Positions 1 to 9,213 are shown, numbered from the stretch's first letter. The stretch is 64,000 nt of DNA from Ktedonobacter sp. SOSP1-85 (GCF_016587415.1 NZ_BNJI01000001.1:6115501-6179500), one strand, 5' to 3'. A program made the numbers and translations. Notes: generated by a model not told the origin, from the letters alone.

Positions 1-1700
1 CGCGCGATGTTCCAGGCATCAGGGGTGCCTATACCAGACGCGTTATCATAGCCTGAAGTGGCCTGGTAGTACAGGTTATTACCCGACGTAATATCGTGGT
101 AGGCGCTGTAGGTCTGAGGAGTGTTGTAGAGGGCGTATAAACTGGCGCTGGCCCCACCGAGACCAGGCTTACCCTGTTTAGAGAGGTATTCGTTCACATC
201 GGTGGCGAGGGCCGCCCACAAGGGGGCCGCGGCACTTGTACCACCAACAACTCCCCACCCCTGAGCGCAGATAGTGTCCGTAGTGGTGCAGTAGATTGAA
301 TAGCCAGTCTGTGGATCGGCATCTGCCGATACATCGGGCGTCTCGCGGTTGAGATTTGTAAGATTGGGGCCTGCCTGGTAGGCTGGACGTGTAAAGTGAG
401 CACTGATGCCACCGCCGCCGCCTTCGCCGTAGGTCGTATTGCTCCAGGCTGACTCGCTGCCGTAGGTCCCATCGCTTTGAAGCTGTAAATTGGTACCGCC
501 AACGCCCACCACATATGGGTCATCAGAGGGCGAGTCAACAGCCAGGGTTGAGCCATCGCGACAATCGTAGGCGCCAGAGTCACCGGATGCAGAAAAGAAA
601 GCCTGCCCCTGGGCTGCACCCTGCGTGAAGATATTGTCCAGTGTTGTCAGTTCCGCGTCACCAGAGTTCAGCTCACATATGCCCCAGCTAATACTGACGA
701 CTTTGGCGAGGTTATCGGTCACGATTTTGTTGTATGTATCATTCACACCAGGAACGGTATTGGGACCGATATACACCTTCTGCGTGGCATCGGGCGCTAG
801 CGCTGAGAGAACCTCCATATCCAGCTCGACCTCTACCGCTCCATCGCCAGGGGTATTGGTCGCGTCATCCACAAGCACATTCGAGTACTTGGGAGAGCCG
901 AGATGATAGTAGTCGAGGTAGGTCGAAACATCGGAGGGATTATAGCCATCGAGCTCAAAAAGAGCCGTCGTCTGACCAGCGCCGGTGCCGCCATTGTTCA
1001 TTAGTTCATTCATAGCATAGGCGGTCCGCAACTCCGTCGGCGTGTAGCCTTTTCCTGGGCCAGTCGCTTGCCTGGATTGTTGCTTTATGGCTGCATGGTG
1101 ATAGAGAACGAGATTGTCCAATCCTTCAATATTCAGAATCGTGTTACTTAGCGTATCAGGAATGGTCGGGTCAGAAGCGGGAGCATAGACCACGCGTCCG
1201 TCGACCTGGTAGTCATTGAGCGTGACGCCAAAGGCCTTTTCAACCGTTGCTACTGATCCGGCTGCATTCACCAGCATATTGTTTGAGGCTACCGAGGTAA
1301 CCGTTAATCCCTGCCCCTTCAAGTAGGAGACGACGCTCTCCACCGTCGCTTGCGTTGGGCCAAACTCGGCTGTAAACTGCTGGGGCGTCAGGTAGTGGTG
1401 ATAAGAAGGTGACTTCGGATCGTTCTGGGCCGCGATCAGCGCGTCCAGGCCAGCGCGATTGCGAAGATTGAGGCTGATCGAGAGCTGTAGCTGTTTCTGT
1501 TTGCTAGTTCCTTGTGTGGATTTATAGCGTTTGAGCGTCGCAATCGCACGACTAGGTAGTGTGTGACGTCCAGTGTGTGACGCCGCAGAAACGGGATTAC
1601 TATGATAGATAAATATCGATGAAAGAGTCGCTAGTAGGACAGCACATCCCATCAGGCGAGCGAGAAATGGCGCCATCTTGCGCCGCAAACCTTTTCTCAC
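1..1700 (-). CDS. Sedolisin (S53) pro-kumamolisin-type secreted serine-carboxyl peptidase, C-terminus beyond window
   Basis: The minus strand is open from a GTG at 1700 to the window edge, about 566 residues. The GTG has a strong RBS (GGAGGA, 1704-1709). An internal ATG at 1676 is the alternative start. The product begins with an Arg/Lys-rich n-region and a hydrophobic stretch, so it should be secreted. A pro-domain of about 170 residues follows, of the type that inhibits sedolisins until cleaved at acid pH. The catalytic Glu/Asp pair lies in VEVELDMEV (near residue 290), the oxyanion Asp in SASGDSGAYD (near 372) and the nucleophile Ser in GGTSAAAP (near 489). The Ca-binding C-terminus is only partly present. 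Likely role: extracellular acidic protein degradation. It is divergent from the HtrA-like gene; the two are separated by a long hairpin. Confidence 0.9.
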   Translation of the reverse strand, partial: MRKGLRRKMAPFLARLMGCAVLLATLSSIFIYHSNPVSAASHTGRHTLPSRAIATLKRYKSTQGTSKQKQLQLSISLNLRNRAGLDALIAAQNDPKSPSYHHYLTPQQFTAEFGPTQATVESVVSYLKGQGLTVTSVASNNMLVNAAGSVATVEKAFGVTLNDYQVDGRVVYAPASDPTIPDTLSNTILNIEGLDNLVLYHHAAIKQQSRQATGPGKGYTPTELRTAYAMNELMNNGGTGAGQTTALFELDGYNPSDVSTYLDYYHLGSPKYSNVLVDDATNTPGDGAVEVELDMEVLSALAPDATQKVYIGPNTVPGVNDTYNKIVTDNLAKVVSISWGICELNSGDAELTTLDNIFTQGAAQGQAFFSASGDSGAYDCRDGSTLAVDSPSDDPYVVGVGGTNLQLQSDGTYGSESAWSNTTYGEGGGGGISAHFTRPAYQAGPNLTNLNRETPDVSADADPQTGYSIYCTTTDTICAQGWGVVGGTSAAAPLWAALATDVNEYLSKQGKPGLGGASASLYALYNTPQTYSAYHDITSGNNLYYQATSGYDNASGIGTPDAWNIA

Positions 1701-1847
1701 AAATCCTCCAAAAGAGTAGAATAACAAAACATGCAATTGTCTTGTCAAGAGCTATACGGGCACATTCAAAAGAAAAGAAACTTACTTTTTCTTTTCTACT
1801 AGGGACAACGCAACCAACCAGCCAATAATCGCGCCCATAGGAGATTT

Positions 1848-1917
1848 GGTATTCTCTGGGGAGTGGCGTGATCGATAAGGCAACACCTATCGATCACGCC
1901 ACTCCCCAGAGAATACC
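1848..1917. repeat. Long perfect inverted repeat between divergent genes
   Basis: Two 30-nt arms (1848-1877 and 1888-1917) are exactly complementary around a 10-nt loop. It lies between the starts of two divergent genes, so it is not a normal terminator, and neither side has a T tract. It could insulate the two promoters or form a cruciform. See the findings on long hairpins. Confidence 0.85.
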
Positions 1918-1947
1918 TATCCCTTGATACTCTGGTCTCAGCAGTTG

Positions 1948-1956
1948 TGATATAAT
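1948..1956 (+). promoter_or_regulatory. Extended -10 promoter element for the HtrA-like gene
   Basis: TGATATAAT at 1948-1956 matches the extended -10 form TGnTATAAT and lies 76 nt before the chosen ATG at 2032. A TTGATA at 1923 is 21 nt upstream of the hexamer, too far for a normal -35, as fits extended -10 promoters. Confidence 0.5.
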
Positions 1957-2031
1957 AGCTATCAAATTTATTGAGTTGTAGCCTCGCACATACGTAGCAT
2001 GATCGGGTTCCACGAGAAAGCACGATGTGAT

Positions 2032-2997
2032 ATGAGTACGTTTGAAAAAGATGCCCTGGCGCTAGATGCCTATTCGCACGCGGTCACGACGGCGGCTGAG
2101 CGGGTTGGACCTGCGGTTGTACGTATTGACGTCGAGCATGCCACGCGCCGCTCTCGCTCCTATGGCTATCCGCCAGAGTTGCGGGGAGGAATCGGCTCGG
2201 GCTTCATTTTTGCTTCTGATGGACAAATTTTAACCAACGCCCATGTCGTCGAGGGGGCGCGCCATATCAAGGTGACCCTGGCCGATGGGCGAACCTTCGA
2301 TGCAGGCCTGATGGGAAGCGATCCCGCTGTCGATGTCGCGGTTCTGCGTATCGGAACTGAGCGCTTGCCAGTGGCCGAGCTTGGCCATTCGCCCCTGCGG
2401 GTTGGTCAGCTAGTGATTGCAGTGGGCAATCCCTATGGCTTAAACTGGACGGTCACCGCGGGTGTGGTCAGCGCTCTGGGACGTACCTTGCAGGCTCCAG
2501 GCACTCCCAAGATGACCAACCTGATTCAGACAGATACCTCCATCAATCCCGGCAATTCTGGAGGTCCCCTGGTAGACAGCCTGGGGCACGTGGTTGGGAT
2601 TACGACGGCTATGATGCCGATGGCCCAGGGCCTGGGCTTCTCGGTTCCGCTGGATACAGTCAAGAGTGTGGTGGCAAAGATCGCCACTCAGCGCTCCGCC
2701 AGGCCCGAGGGCGTCTCGCTTGGCGTGGGCGGCATGCGTGTCACGCTTGAGGAGTCGCTGCGCCAGCGTTTACAGCTCCAGCAGCGCTGGGGCATGGAGA
2801 TTCTTGAGCTTCGCTCCCAGAGCCCGGCGGACCAGGCTCAACTCAAGCGCCTGGACGTTATCCTCTCAGCCGATGAAGAGCCTGTAACCGAGCCTCGGGA
2901 CTTGCAGCGTATCGTGCGAACCCACAAAGCTGGCGAAAAGGTCACCATTGGATTTCTGCGTGGAGGAACACAGCGGAAAGTGACAGTGGTTTTGTAG
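2032..2997 (+). CDS. HtrA/DegP-like trypsin-fold serine protease with one PDZ domain, no signal peptide
   Basis: The product is about 321 aa. The trypsin-like domain carries the triad His in TNAHVVEG, Asp in DPAVDVAVL and Ser in NPGNSGGPL. A PDZ domain follows (last ~100 residues, ending KVTIGFLRGGTQRKVTVVL). Unlike typical HtrA proteins there is no signal peptide or N-terminal membrane anchor, so it is predicted to be cytoplasmic. Start is uncertain: ATG 2032 gives the family-like MSTFEKDALALD; ATG 1999 would add 11 residues, and neither has a clear RBS. Role inferred from family: proteolysis or quality control of damaged proteins. It is monocistronic, followed by a Rho-independent terminator at 3092. 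Confidence 0.9.
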   Translation: MSTFEKDALALDAYSHAVTTAAERVGPAVVRIDVEHATRRSRSYGYPPELRGGIGSGFIFASDGQILTNAHVVEGARHIKVTLADGRTFDAGLMGSDPAVDVAVLRIGTERLPVAELGHSPLRVGQLVIAVGNPYGLNWTVTAGVVSALGRTLQAPGTPKMTNLIQTDTSINPGNSGGPLVDSLGHVVGITTAMMPMAQGLGFSVPLDTVKSVVAKIATQRSARPEGVSLGVGGMRVTLEESLRQRLQLQQRWGMEILELRSQSPADQAQLKRLDVILSADEEPVTEPRDLQRIVRTHKAGEKVTIGFLRGGTQRKVTVVL

Positions 2998-3091
2998 GAT
3001 TGGTATGGGAAAGAGACGTTGATAGGCTTGTAGAGCGCCAGCTTTATTGAATGTGACGCGAAAAGTTACGCTTTTCTGACAAAATCATTAC

Positions 3092-3137
3092 GAAATGCCT
3101 CCATTGAAGAGAAATGGAGGCATTTCTTTTTTTAGCG
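3092..3137 (+). terminator. Rho-independent terminator after the HtrA-like gene
   Basis: GAAATGCCTCCATT pairs with AATGGAGGCATTTC around a short loop, followed by a T-rich run to about 3133. Confidence 0.9.
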
Positions 3138-3244
3138 CCTTGTGTAGTACGCGTCTAGGTAATTGAAAGTGCGAACAACCACGCAAGTGGAGTAGTAAAC
3201 AGACTGGTATGTTCAGGCAGACACAAAAAAGGGACGGTGTAACT

Positions 3245-3550
3245 ATGCAAGCAATGGTCGGTTTGATCGCTCTAATCTTCTTCGTTGCCCTTGTCGTAGG
3301 CGGTGTGTTTGTAAATGTGTTCCTGTATACCAGAGGTGTGGTCAGTTCGCGCAGCCGCATGGGCGAACTTGCCACGGTGACCCTGAGCCAGGAGGCCAGC
3401 ACCGAGGCCGAAGACCTCTTCTATCTGGGTATTGGAATGCATGACGAGACCATGAATAATTATATGCGTAAAACTCTGGTCGCCTTTGGCGCAGCCATCC
3501 TGGTGGTAAGCCTGCTCGGGGCGGCGGCCTTCAACCTGGTTATGCACTAA
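3245..3550 (+). CDS. Small two-helix membrane protein, unknown function
   Basis: About 101 aa. Two hydrophobic segments (residues ~3-27 and ~78-100) flank a polar loop with the acidic stretch EASTEAEDLFYLGIGMHDE. The ATG at 3245 follows a GGGACGG purine stretch; an ATG at 3209 would add 12 polar residues. The gene has its own terminator at 3594. I do not recognise a family. The hairpin-like TM-loop-TM layout could fit a small membrane accessory protein, but nothing in the sequence names a partner. Confidence 0.65.
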   Translation: MQAMVGLIALIFFVALVVGGVFVNVFLYTRGVVSSRSRMGELATVTLSQEASTEAEDLFYLGIGMHDETMNNYMRKTLVAFGAAILVVSLLGAAAFNLVMH

Positions 3551-3593
3551 GCAAGCTTTACAGAACATGAAGAGGGAGACAATTGAAACAACG

Positions 3594-3632
3594 GCCTGGA
3601 ATGTGATACAACATTCCAGGCACGTTTTATTT
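3594..3632 (+). terminator. Rho-independent terminator after the small membrane protein
   Basis: GCCTGGAATGT (3594) pairs with ACATTCCAGGC (ending 3621), followed by ACGTTTTATTTC. Confidence 0.85.
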
Positions 3633-3657
3633 CTGCATCTAATTTGGCAAAAAGAAA

Positions 3658-4677
3658 GTGAGTACGCCAGCGATGTCGTCACTTCCAGAACGTATACAAA
3701 CGCGTTTTACCGAACTGGTGGGTATTCGTTATCCCATTGTGCAAGGAGGGCTAGCCCATCTCTCCTTTGCCGAGCTTGCGGCGGCGGTCTCTAATGCAGG
3801 CGGACTGGGGCAGATTGGCTGCGCTTGCTTTAAGACTCCCGATGAATTGCGCGCGAATATTCAGCAGGCGAAGCGTTTGACGGAGCAGCCCTTCGGCGTC
3901 AATTTTCCTATCGGTCACATTCCCCTGGGCGAGTTTCTGGATGTCACCCTTGAGGAAGGTCCGGCCGTCATTAGCATCACGGGCGGCAATCCCGAGCCAC
4001 TCTTAAAGCATATTCAGCAGAGCGGCGTCCCCGTGAAGACGATGGTATTAGTCGCGGGGGTGCGTGCGGCGCGCAAGGCCGAAGCTCTGGGCGCGGATGC
4101 CGTCATCGCCGTAGGCTTTGAGGGCGGTGGCCACCTGGGACGTGACGATATCGGAACAATGGTGCTCACTCCGCGCGTGGTGGACGCGGTCAGTATCCCC
4201 GTGCTGGCCAGCGGAGGTATCGCCGATGGACGAGGGCTTGTCGCGGCCCTGGCCCTGGGCGCGGAAGGCATTGAACTGGGGACGCGTTTTGTCGCGGTAC
4301 AGGAGAGCAATGCTCATCCCGCCTATCAGCAGGCGCTGGTCGAGGCGCAAGAGACGGATACCGTGGTGGTTGAGCGCGCCATCGGGCGCCCGGCGCGTGT
4401 GCTAAAAGGGAAGGCCGCCGAGCAGATCCTCGCGCTTGAAGCCGAGATGGAGCAGGAGCAGCTCACGCCGCCGGAGCGCCTGGCTCGCCTGCTTCCCTAC
4501 ATCCAGGGGCGGGTAAACACGCGCGCCTCCCTGGAAGGCGAGCTCGATGAAGGCTTCGTCTGGGGTGGCCAGGTCGCGGGCCTGATACAGGATATCCCCT
4601 CGACCCAGGAACTCATCGAGCGTATCGTCAGAGAAGCCACCACCATTAGCCGTGGCTTCTCTGAGAAATTCTTGTAG
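3658..4677 (+). CDS. FMN-dependent nitronate monooxygenase (2-nitropropane dioxygenase family)
   Basis: 339 aa, a TIM-barrel flavoprotein. Family signatures are YPIVQGGLAHLS at the N-terminus, the FGVNFPIG strand, GFEGGGHLGRDDIGT with the conserved His, and phosphate-binding ASGGIADGRG followed by LGAEGIELGTRF. Reaction inferred from family: oxidative denitrification of alkyl nitronates. FabK-type enoyl-ACP reductases share the fold and cannot be excluded. Start GTG at 3658 (ATG 3673 is the alternative), behind a weak AAAGAAAG. Its TAG stop (4675-4677) is inside the repeat element that begins at 4673. Confidence 0.85.
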   Translation: MSTPAMSSLPERIQTRFTELVGIRYPIVQGGLAHLSFAELAAAVSNAGGLGQIGCACFKTPDELRANIQQAKRLTEQPFGVNFPIGHIPLGEFLDVTLEEGPAVISITGGNPEPLLKHIQQSGVPVKTMVLVAGVRAARKAEALGADAVIAVGFEGGGHLGRDDIGTMVLTPRVVDAVSIPVLASGGIADGRGLVAALALGAEGIELGTRFVAVQESNAHPAYQQALVEAQETDTVVVERAIGRPARVLKGKAAEQILALEAEMEQEQLTPPERLARLLPYIQGRVNTRASLEGELDEGFVWGGQVAGLIQDIPSTQELIERIVREATTISRGFSEKFL

Positions 4678-4773
4678 GGTCCATGCCAGCATGGACTCCG
4701 AGCGAAGCGACCATCCCTGCATCAGGGGATCGGCCTGCGGGCCGGGCGAGTCCATGCCAGCATGGACCCTACA
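4673..4773 (+). repeat. Gene-end inverted-repeat element, copy R1
   Basis: 101 bp, with terminal inverted repeats starting TGTAGGGTCC and ending GGACCCTACA. Each end is a hairpin built on GTCCATGC/GCATGGAC. It overlaps the stop codon of the nitronate monooxygenase gene and separates it from a convergent gene. Confidence 0.95.
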
Positions 4774-4784
4774 ACTGATCTTGG

Positions 4785-6244
4785 CTAACGAATGGATGCC
4801 TGTGAGGCTGGAGCCGTGCTCTCCTGTCTGGCCAGGAACTGGCCGACTTCAGAGAGGGCGGCCATGGCGCGACAGGTGATCTCGACCGATTCGTAGTAGG
4901 GGACGCCCTCTTCACGCAGGATGCGCAGCGCGGGGATATCGTGGCGTGCATAGATGGTCTGAACCAGTATGGGTTTGCCATACTGGCGTACGAGGTCGCC
5001 AAGGGCGCGGGCCGCGGCCTCTTCGCGTGGGCCAAAGTCCTCTGAGAGGAGCCAGCGGTAGCCACCGAAGAGTCCCGTAATGATCACGCCATCGACATCG
5101 GGATCTTTGACACAGACCTCGGCCAGGTGGGCGAAGGAGAGGGGATCCTCATCGGCGGCGCCCGCGACGTCTACGGGATTCGTCGAGGTCGCACGGCTGG
5201 GCATAAGCGCGCGTAGGGCCGCCTGCGTCTCGGCTTTGAGGACGGGAACCTCCAGGCCGGCGCGGATCACGGCGTCGCCAGAGGCGACCGAGCTGCCGCC
5301 GCCATCGCCAATGATCGCGATGCGTCGACCGCCCTGAGGGGTTGTTGGCTGCAGCGCGAGGGCCTGGGCCACGGGGAAGAGCTCGTCTGAGCGTAGGACG
5401 CGTACGACGCCGCTGGCGAAGAGGCTGGTATCGCTATCTGGGCGAACGCGAGCCTGGGAGCCAGTATGGGCCAGGGAGGCGCGCACACCCACCTCTGTCG
5501 CGCCGCTGAGCAGGATCACGGCAGGTTTGTAATGGCCACGCGCATGCATATCTCTGGTGACCTGGCGCAGGGTCTCCTCTTCGATGGACTCAACATAGCC
5601 AGCGATCACACTGGTCTCTGGATCATCGGCCAGGTACTGCATGCATTCCGGGAAGGAGACATCGACGGAGTTGCCGACGCTCAAGAAGGTGGTAAAACCG
5701 CAGCCATCCAGGTGCGCCTGGGCGTAGAAATACATTCCCAGGTTGCCGCTCTGCGAGACCAGGCCGATGGGGCCTTCGGGAAGCGGGAAGACCATTCCCA
5801 ACGCGTTGAGTTTGGAGCGACGCACATAGAGACCCATGCAGTTGCTGCCGACGATACGAATGCCATGCTCGCGGCAGCGGGCCACAAGGTCTTGCTCCAG
5901 GGCGCGCCCCTCGGGACCCGTCTCGCTAAAGCCAGCGGTGATCAGGACAATACCTTTCACGCCTTTAGCGATACAATCCTCAATGGAACTGGGGACGTGT
6001 GGGAACGAGGTCGCAATCACAGCCAGGTCTACCTGACCGGGGACATCACGCAGGCTGGGATAGGTGGGGCGTCCCAGGATCTCGGACACGGTCGGGTTGA
6101 TGAGGTAGACCTCACCAGCAAATCCCCCTTCGATCAACTGGCGCGCGGCGACATGCCCCCACTTCTGGGGGAACGCGAGGCGCCCAGAATCGCGACTGAG
6201 CGTGGTTGCAGCACCTCTTCGAGGCTATGAAGCTCTTTATTCAT
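4785..6244 (-). CDS. Acyl-CoA synthetase (NDP-forming), alpha-type subunit; one-base frameshift near the N-terminus
   Basis: The uninterrupted reading frame runs 6137 to 4785 (450 aa). The true N-terminus lies in another frame, from ATG 6244 (behind AGGATGA), reading MNKELHSLEEVLQ then SVAILGASRSP. It joins the main frame (QKWGHVAARQLIEGG) if the five-G run at 6167-6171 (C on the coding strand) had one more base. The product has the CoA-binding Rossmann domain, then the flavodoxin-like ligase domains with SNCMGLY and GLVSQSGN and the catalytic His region. Family reaction: acyl-CoA + NDP + Pi to acid + CoA + NTP, or the reverse. No separate ATP-grasp beta subunit is adjacent. It is co-transcribed after the PAC2 gene, 8 bp apart. 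Confidence 0.8.
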
Positions 6245-6252
6245 TCATCATC

Positions 6253-7233
6253 CTATTCAACATCCTTCTCGTCATCATCAGAGTGATAGGGAAGGCCCTG
6301 ATGCTCCCGTTCCATCCGTAACATGGCCTCAATATTCTCGATCAAAACATCTGCGCTTGGCAGAGGGGTTGACTGCTCTTCGCGGTGGGAATCCGCCTCA
6401 TCCTCATCTTCCTCCTCCAGTTCAATTTCAATCTCGATCTCGTTCTCTAGCTCATCCAACTGCTCTTCGAGCTGGCGAATGTACTCGCCGGCCTCTGGAT
6501 TGCGCGCAACCATGGCATCAATGCGGGAACTAAAGCGCCTGGCTTCAGCCTGGATCTCATCGAGGTCCAGGTCTAGAGATAGGTAGCCGTTGAGCGTGGT
6601 GAGTAGGGCAGACGAGACCATGATATTGGGGGTAGTTGCCAGGTAGTGGGGGGCAGCGGCCCAGAACATCGTGGTCGGTATTTGTGCCTGGTGGCAGACT
6701 TCATGGAGCACGCTGAGAATCCCGGTGGGACCCTCATATCCAGAGGTAGGGAGTGTCATCTCTTCCAGGCGTGAAAGTGTTGCGGGATCGTACGAAGCCC
6801 CCGTGATGGGAACCGCGAGCGAGTGGGGAACATCTGAGAGCATCGACCCAAACAAGATCACCTCAGAGGCGCGAAAGTTCCTACAGACCTTTAAGAAGCT
6901 CTGCGCAAAGGTATTCCATTTGAGTTGTGGCTCGGTCCCCAGAAATAGGATAATATCGCGCTCTAGATCGGGTGCGCTATAGGCCAGGAAATCATTGTTA
7001 GGCCACACAATCACGCGTTTATCGTCGTCGGTAATCTTGACTGTTGGCCGCGTTTCTGTAAAGATGAAGAAGTCTTCGCTATCTATCTCGGCAATTTTCT
7101 CGGATGACCAGCGGTCAGCGAGATATTGAATGGCATGCGTCGCCGACTCTGCGGCATCGTTCCAGCCCCGGAACGCGGCGATTACCAGGGGATCTCGTAG
7201 GGTTGGTTGGGCATGATAGTGCAACTGTGACAT
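6253..7233 (-). CDS. PAC2-family protein
   Basis: 326 aa. The N-terminal ~220 residues match the PAC2 fold (proteasome-assembly-chaperone-like): RDPLVIAAFRGWNDAAESATHA, then a Rossmann-like core ending in SGYEGPTGILSVLHE and the H-P-like APHYLATTPN. The C-terminal ~100 residues are a coiled coil with a very acidic tract rich in Glu/Asp. In Actinobacteria and Chloroflexota, PAC2 proteins have no settled function, and no proteasome gene is seen nearby. It is the first gene of a two-gene operon with the acyl-CoA synthetase. The start ATG 7233 lies behind a GAGAGG-like site. Confidence 0.85.
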   Translation of the reverse strand: MSQLHYHAQPTLRDPLVIAAFRGWNDAAESATHAIQYLADRWSSEKIAEIDSEDFFIFTETRPTVKITDDDKRVIVWPNNDFLAYSAPDLERDIILFLGTEPQLKWNTFAQSFLKVCRNFRASEVILFGSMLSDVPHSLAVPITGASYDPATLSRLEEMTLPTSGYEGPTGILSVLHEVCHQAQIPTTMFWAAAPHYLATTPNIMVSSALLTTLNGYLSLDLDLDEIQAEARRFSSRIDAMVARNPEAGEYIRQLEEQLDELENEIEIEIELEEEDEDEADSHREEQSTPLPSADVLIENIEAMLRMEREHQGLPYHSDDDEKDVE

Positions 7234-7423
7234 TCAAAAAACCTCTCTACCTGCCTGTGTAAATGCTCCTTAAGCAAATATTTGTTATCATTCTACCATT
7301 CTTGCGGCTTGTGGCAAATATGGTAGTAGAGATATGCCATCTCTTTTTTGTGCGAGGGAAAAATTTTATGTGCTCCATCCTGCGGGTGAGCCTGATAGGA
7401 CCATTGTCCAGTTGAAAGGATTA

Positions 7424-7452
7424 TTGACGTTGGCGACTTCAATCCCTATACT
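7424..7452 (+). promoter_or_regulatory. Sigma-70-type promoter, possibly giving a leaderless mRNA
   Basis: TTGACG (7424-7429) and TATACT (7447-7452) are separated by 17 nt. The expected transcription start, about 7 nt after the -10, is at or next to the ATG at 7460, which has no Shine-Dalgarno sequence. Confidence 0.65.
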
Positions 7453-7459
7453 GCCTAAC

Positions 7460-8380
7460 ATGGAAGAGATGGGCATTACTATTCTTTATCAAGACCATTA
7501 TCTCCTGATCGTCAATAAACCGGCAGGCATGGTCATTCACCCCACTTACAAGCATACTGATGGCGGTACGATGTGGGATGCTCTGCTGCGTCACCTGGCA
7601 GCGCAGGAGCCCGAGCAGTGGAATCCACCAGAACTCGCGGACGATCCCGCCTGGGCGCGTGCCCCTCTGGAGATTCAGAATATGCTGCGCGAGCGGCGGC
7701 GTGCCCAAATCCTGCAAGAAGAAGGCCTGCTCCCACGCCCCTGCCTGGTGCATCGCCTGGACAAAGATACCTCGGGCGTGGTGGCCCTGGCACGCACGGA
7801 GAGTTCGCGCACGCATCTGGTTCATCAATTTCATGACCATACCATAGTCAAAAGCTACCTGGCGGTCGTCGAGCCAGGTTCGCCAGATTGGACACGGCCA
7901 CGCGCTCCCCTGAGTGTCGCTTTCCCTCACAATGGGCAGGTGCTTGCACACTTCCCTACCTCTTTCATTCAGGAGCTTGCGCCCGATACTGAGTTTCTGA
8001 TCGATGGCCCCCTCTGGCGCGACCCCGATGACCGGCGGCGCTGTGTCGTAATTGAGGGCGGACAGGAGGCACGTACCCAGGTACGTGTGCTGGCGCATGA
8101 GGCGTCGCGCTCGCTGCTCGAAGTCCGACCAGTGACGGGTCGCACGCACCAGATCCGAGCGCACCTGGCGGCCTTAGGCCAGGCTATCGTGGGTGATCCG
8201 GTATATCGCGAACCCCAGCCCTCTGATCTCGTGCTTGGTCGCCAGTTTCTGCACGCGCGCAGTCTGACGCTACGCCATTATGTCGATAATCGTGTCATGA
8301 CCTTTACCGCCCCCTTGACGGCGGACCTGCTGGCCTGGTTAGAACGCTACTTCCCGGCTGCCCAGCCTTGTGTTGTATAG
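7460..8380 (+). CDS. RluA-family RNA pseudouridine synthase
   Basis: About 306 aa. Family motifs are LIVNKPAGMVIHPT, the catalytic VHRLDKDTSGVVALART (Asp of HRLDxxTSG) and VTGRTHQIRAHLAALG near the C-terminus. It isomerises specific uridines in rRNA or tRNA to pseudouridine; the exact site cannot be read from sequence. No S4 domain is present at the N-terminus, as in RluA-type tRNA/rRNA enzymes. The open frame extends upstream to 7334, but a strong promoter at 7424-7452 ends just before ATG 7460, making 7460 the natural start. A repeat element follows 18 nt after the stop. Confidence 0.88.
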   Translation: MEEMGITILYQDHYLLIVNKPAGMVIHPTYKHTDGGTMWDALLRHLAAQEPEQWNPPELADDPAWARAPLEIQNMLRERRRAQILQEEGLLPRPCLVHRLDKDTSGVVALARTESSRTHLVHQFHDHTIVKSYLAVVEPGSPDWTRPRAPLSVAFPHNGQVLAHFPTSFIQELAPDTEFLIDGPLWRDPDDRRRCVVIEGGQEARTQVRVLAHEASRSLLEVRPVTGRTHQIRAHLAALGQAIVGDPVYREPQPSDLVLGRQFLHARSLTLRHYVDNRVMTFTAPLTADLLAWLERYFPAAQPCVV

Positions 8381-8398
8381 TGAAGGATACATACCAGT

Positions 8399-8498
8399 TG
8401 TAGGGTCCAAGCTGGCTTGGACTCCGAGCGCAGCGACTCCCCACGTACAGGTATCGGCCTGTGGGTCGGGCAAGTCCAAGCCAGCTTGGACCCTACAA
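8399..8498 (+). repeat. Gene-end inverted-repeat element, copy R2
   Basis: 100 bp. Both hairpin ends carry the variant GTCCAAGC/GCTTGGAC instead of GTCCATGC/GCATGGAC. The T-to-A and A-to-T changes occur in pairs, so every base pair is kept. Confidence 0.95.
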
Positions 8499-8517
8499 TG
8501 TAAATGAGGACAAGTTA

Positions 8518-9075
8518 ATGACAGCTTCAACGCCATACCCCGTAAATAGTGGCTCGCTGGCTGGAGCGAGCGAACAGGAAAAGAAAAAGCGTCTCGATGC
8601 GATGGTGGCGCTCTGGCAGAGCGATACCCAGCGTCGCCTCGCGCGCGATGGATATACTCCCTTCGTCTCTGCTATGGGCCTGGATGAGTATCGCTACTCG
8701 GTCTGGCTGCGCTTCCCTGAGTGGGAGCGCTCGGTGGTCGTTGGACAGGTTGTGACCCTGCGACCCGCCGAGGGGAGCGAGGAGCCTCAGCCCGCGCTCT
8801 TTAGCGCCTGGCGCCAGGACCCCTTGCTCAAAAGCATGCCAGATTGGAAGCAGCACCTCCCTAAAGAGACGGTCTTCAACCTCAATGTCAGGATCACACC
8901 GGGTTCCCTGGGCGAGGGCAGCAAGTGGGCGATCATCATGCCCCGCGAGATGATCACACGTTACCGGCCCGGCTGGCCAACACAGCAGGAATGGGTCGCC
9001 TGGACGCGCTCCTTCGACTGGCTCTCAGTAAGCGTCGGCTTTATCCGTACGATGCTAGATGCCCTGGAGCAATGA
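8518..9075 (+). CDS. Conserved-looking protein of unknown function
   Basis: 185 aa from ATG 8518, behind GAGGAC with 6-nt spacing. It is soluble, Trp- and Arg-rich, with no signal peptide or membrane segment. The central part (DGYTPFVSAMGLDEYRYSVW, then FPEWERSVVVGQVVTLRP) reads like a compact alpha/beta domain, and the C-terminus is amphipathic. I do not recognise a family. It sits between a repeat element and a long hairpin, so it is probably transcribed alone or by read-through from the pseudouridine synthase gene. Confidence 0.7.
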   Translation: MTASTPYPVNSGSLAGASEQEKKKRLDAMVALWQSDTQRRLARDGYTPFVSAMGLDEYRYSVWLRFPEWERSVVVGQVVTLRPAEGSEEPQPALFSAWRQDPLLKSMPDWKQHLPKETVFNLNVRITPGSLGEGSKWAIIMPREMITRYRPGWPTQQEWVAWTRSFDWLSVSVGFIRTMLDALEQ

Positions 9076-9148
9076 GAGTCAGAGAAATCCCCTCCATCCT
9101 CGGGGCACACGGCCTGGCAGCTGTCGAGATTTAGCGTAGGTGGCTGGA

Positions 9149-9213
9149 CGACGCTACTAAAGTACGCGTCTACATATTACGAGCATATGTAGACGCGTAC
9201 TTTAGTAGCGTCG
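9149..9213. terminator. Long bidirectional hairpin between convergent genes
   Basis: Two perfectly complementary 29-nt arms (9149-9177, 9185-9213) with a 7-nt loop lie between genes ending at 9075 (+) and 9235 (-). Only a weak T-rich stretch follows on the plus strand. Confidence 0.8.

Noticed and set aside
194..1015. Separate genes on either strand inside the sedolisin region
   Set aside because: The minus-strand sedolisin frame is continuous with all catalytic motifs; other frames are shadows.
3567..3794. Open frame overlapping the start of the nitronate monooxygenase gene
   Set aside because: It crosses a terminator hairpin, is out of frame with the real gene and has no family features.
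4673..4773. Insertion sequence
   Set aside because: Too short for a transposase, and no target-site duplication could be recognised; treated as a REP/MITE-like element.
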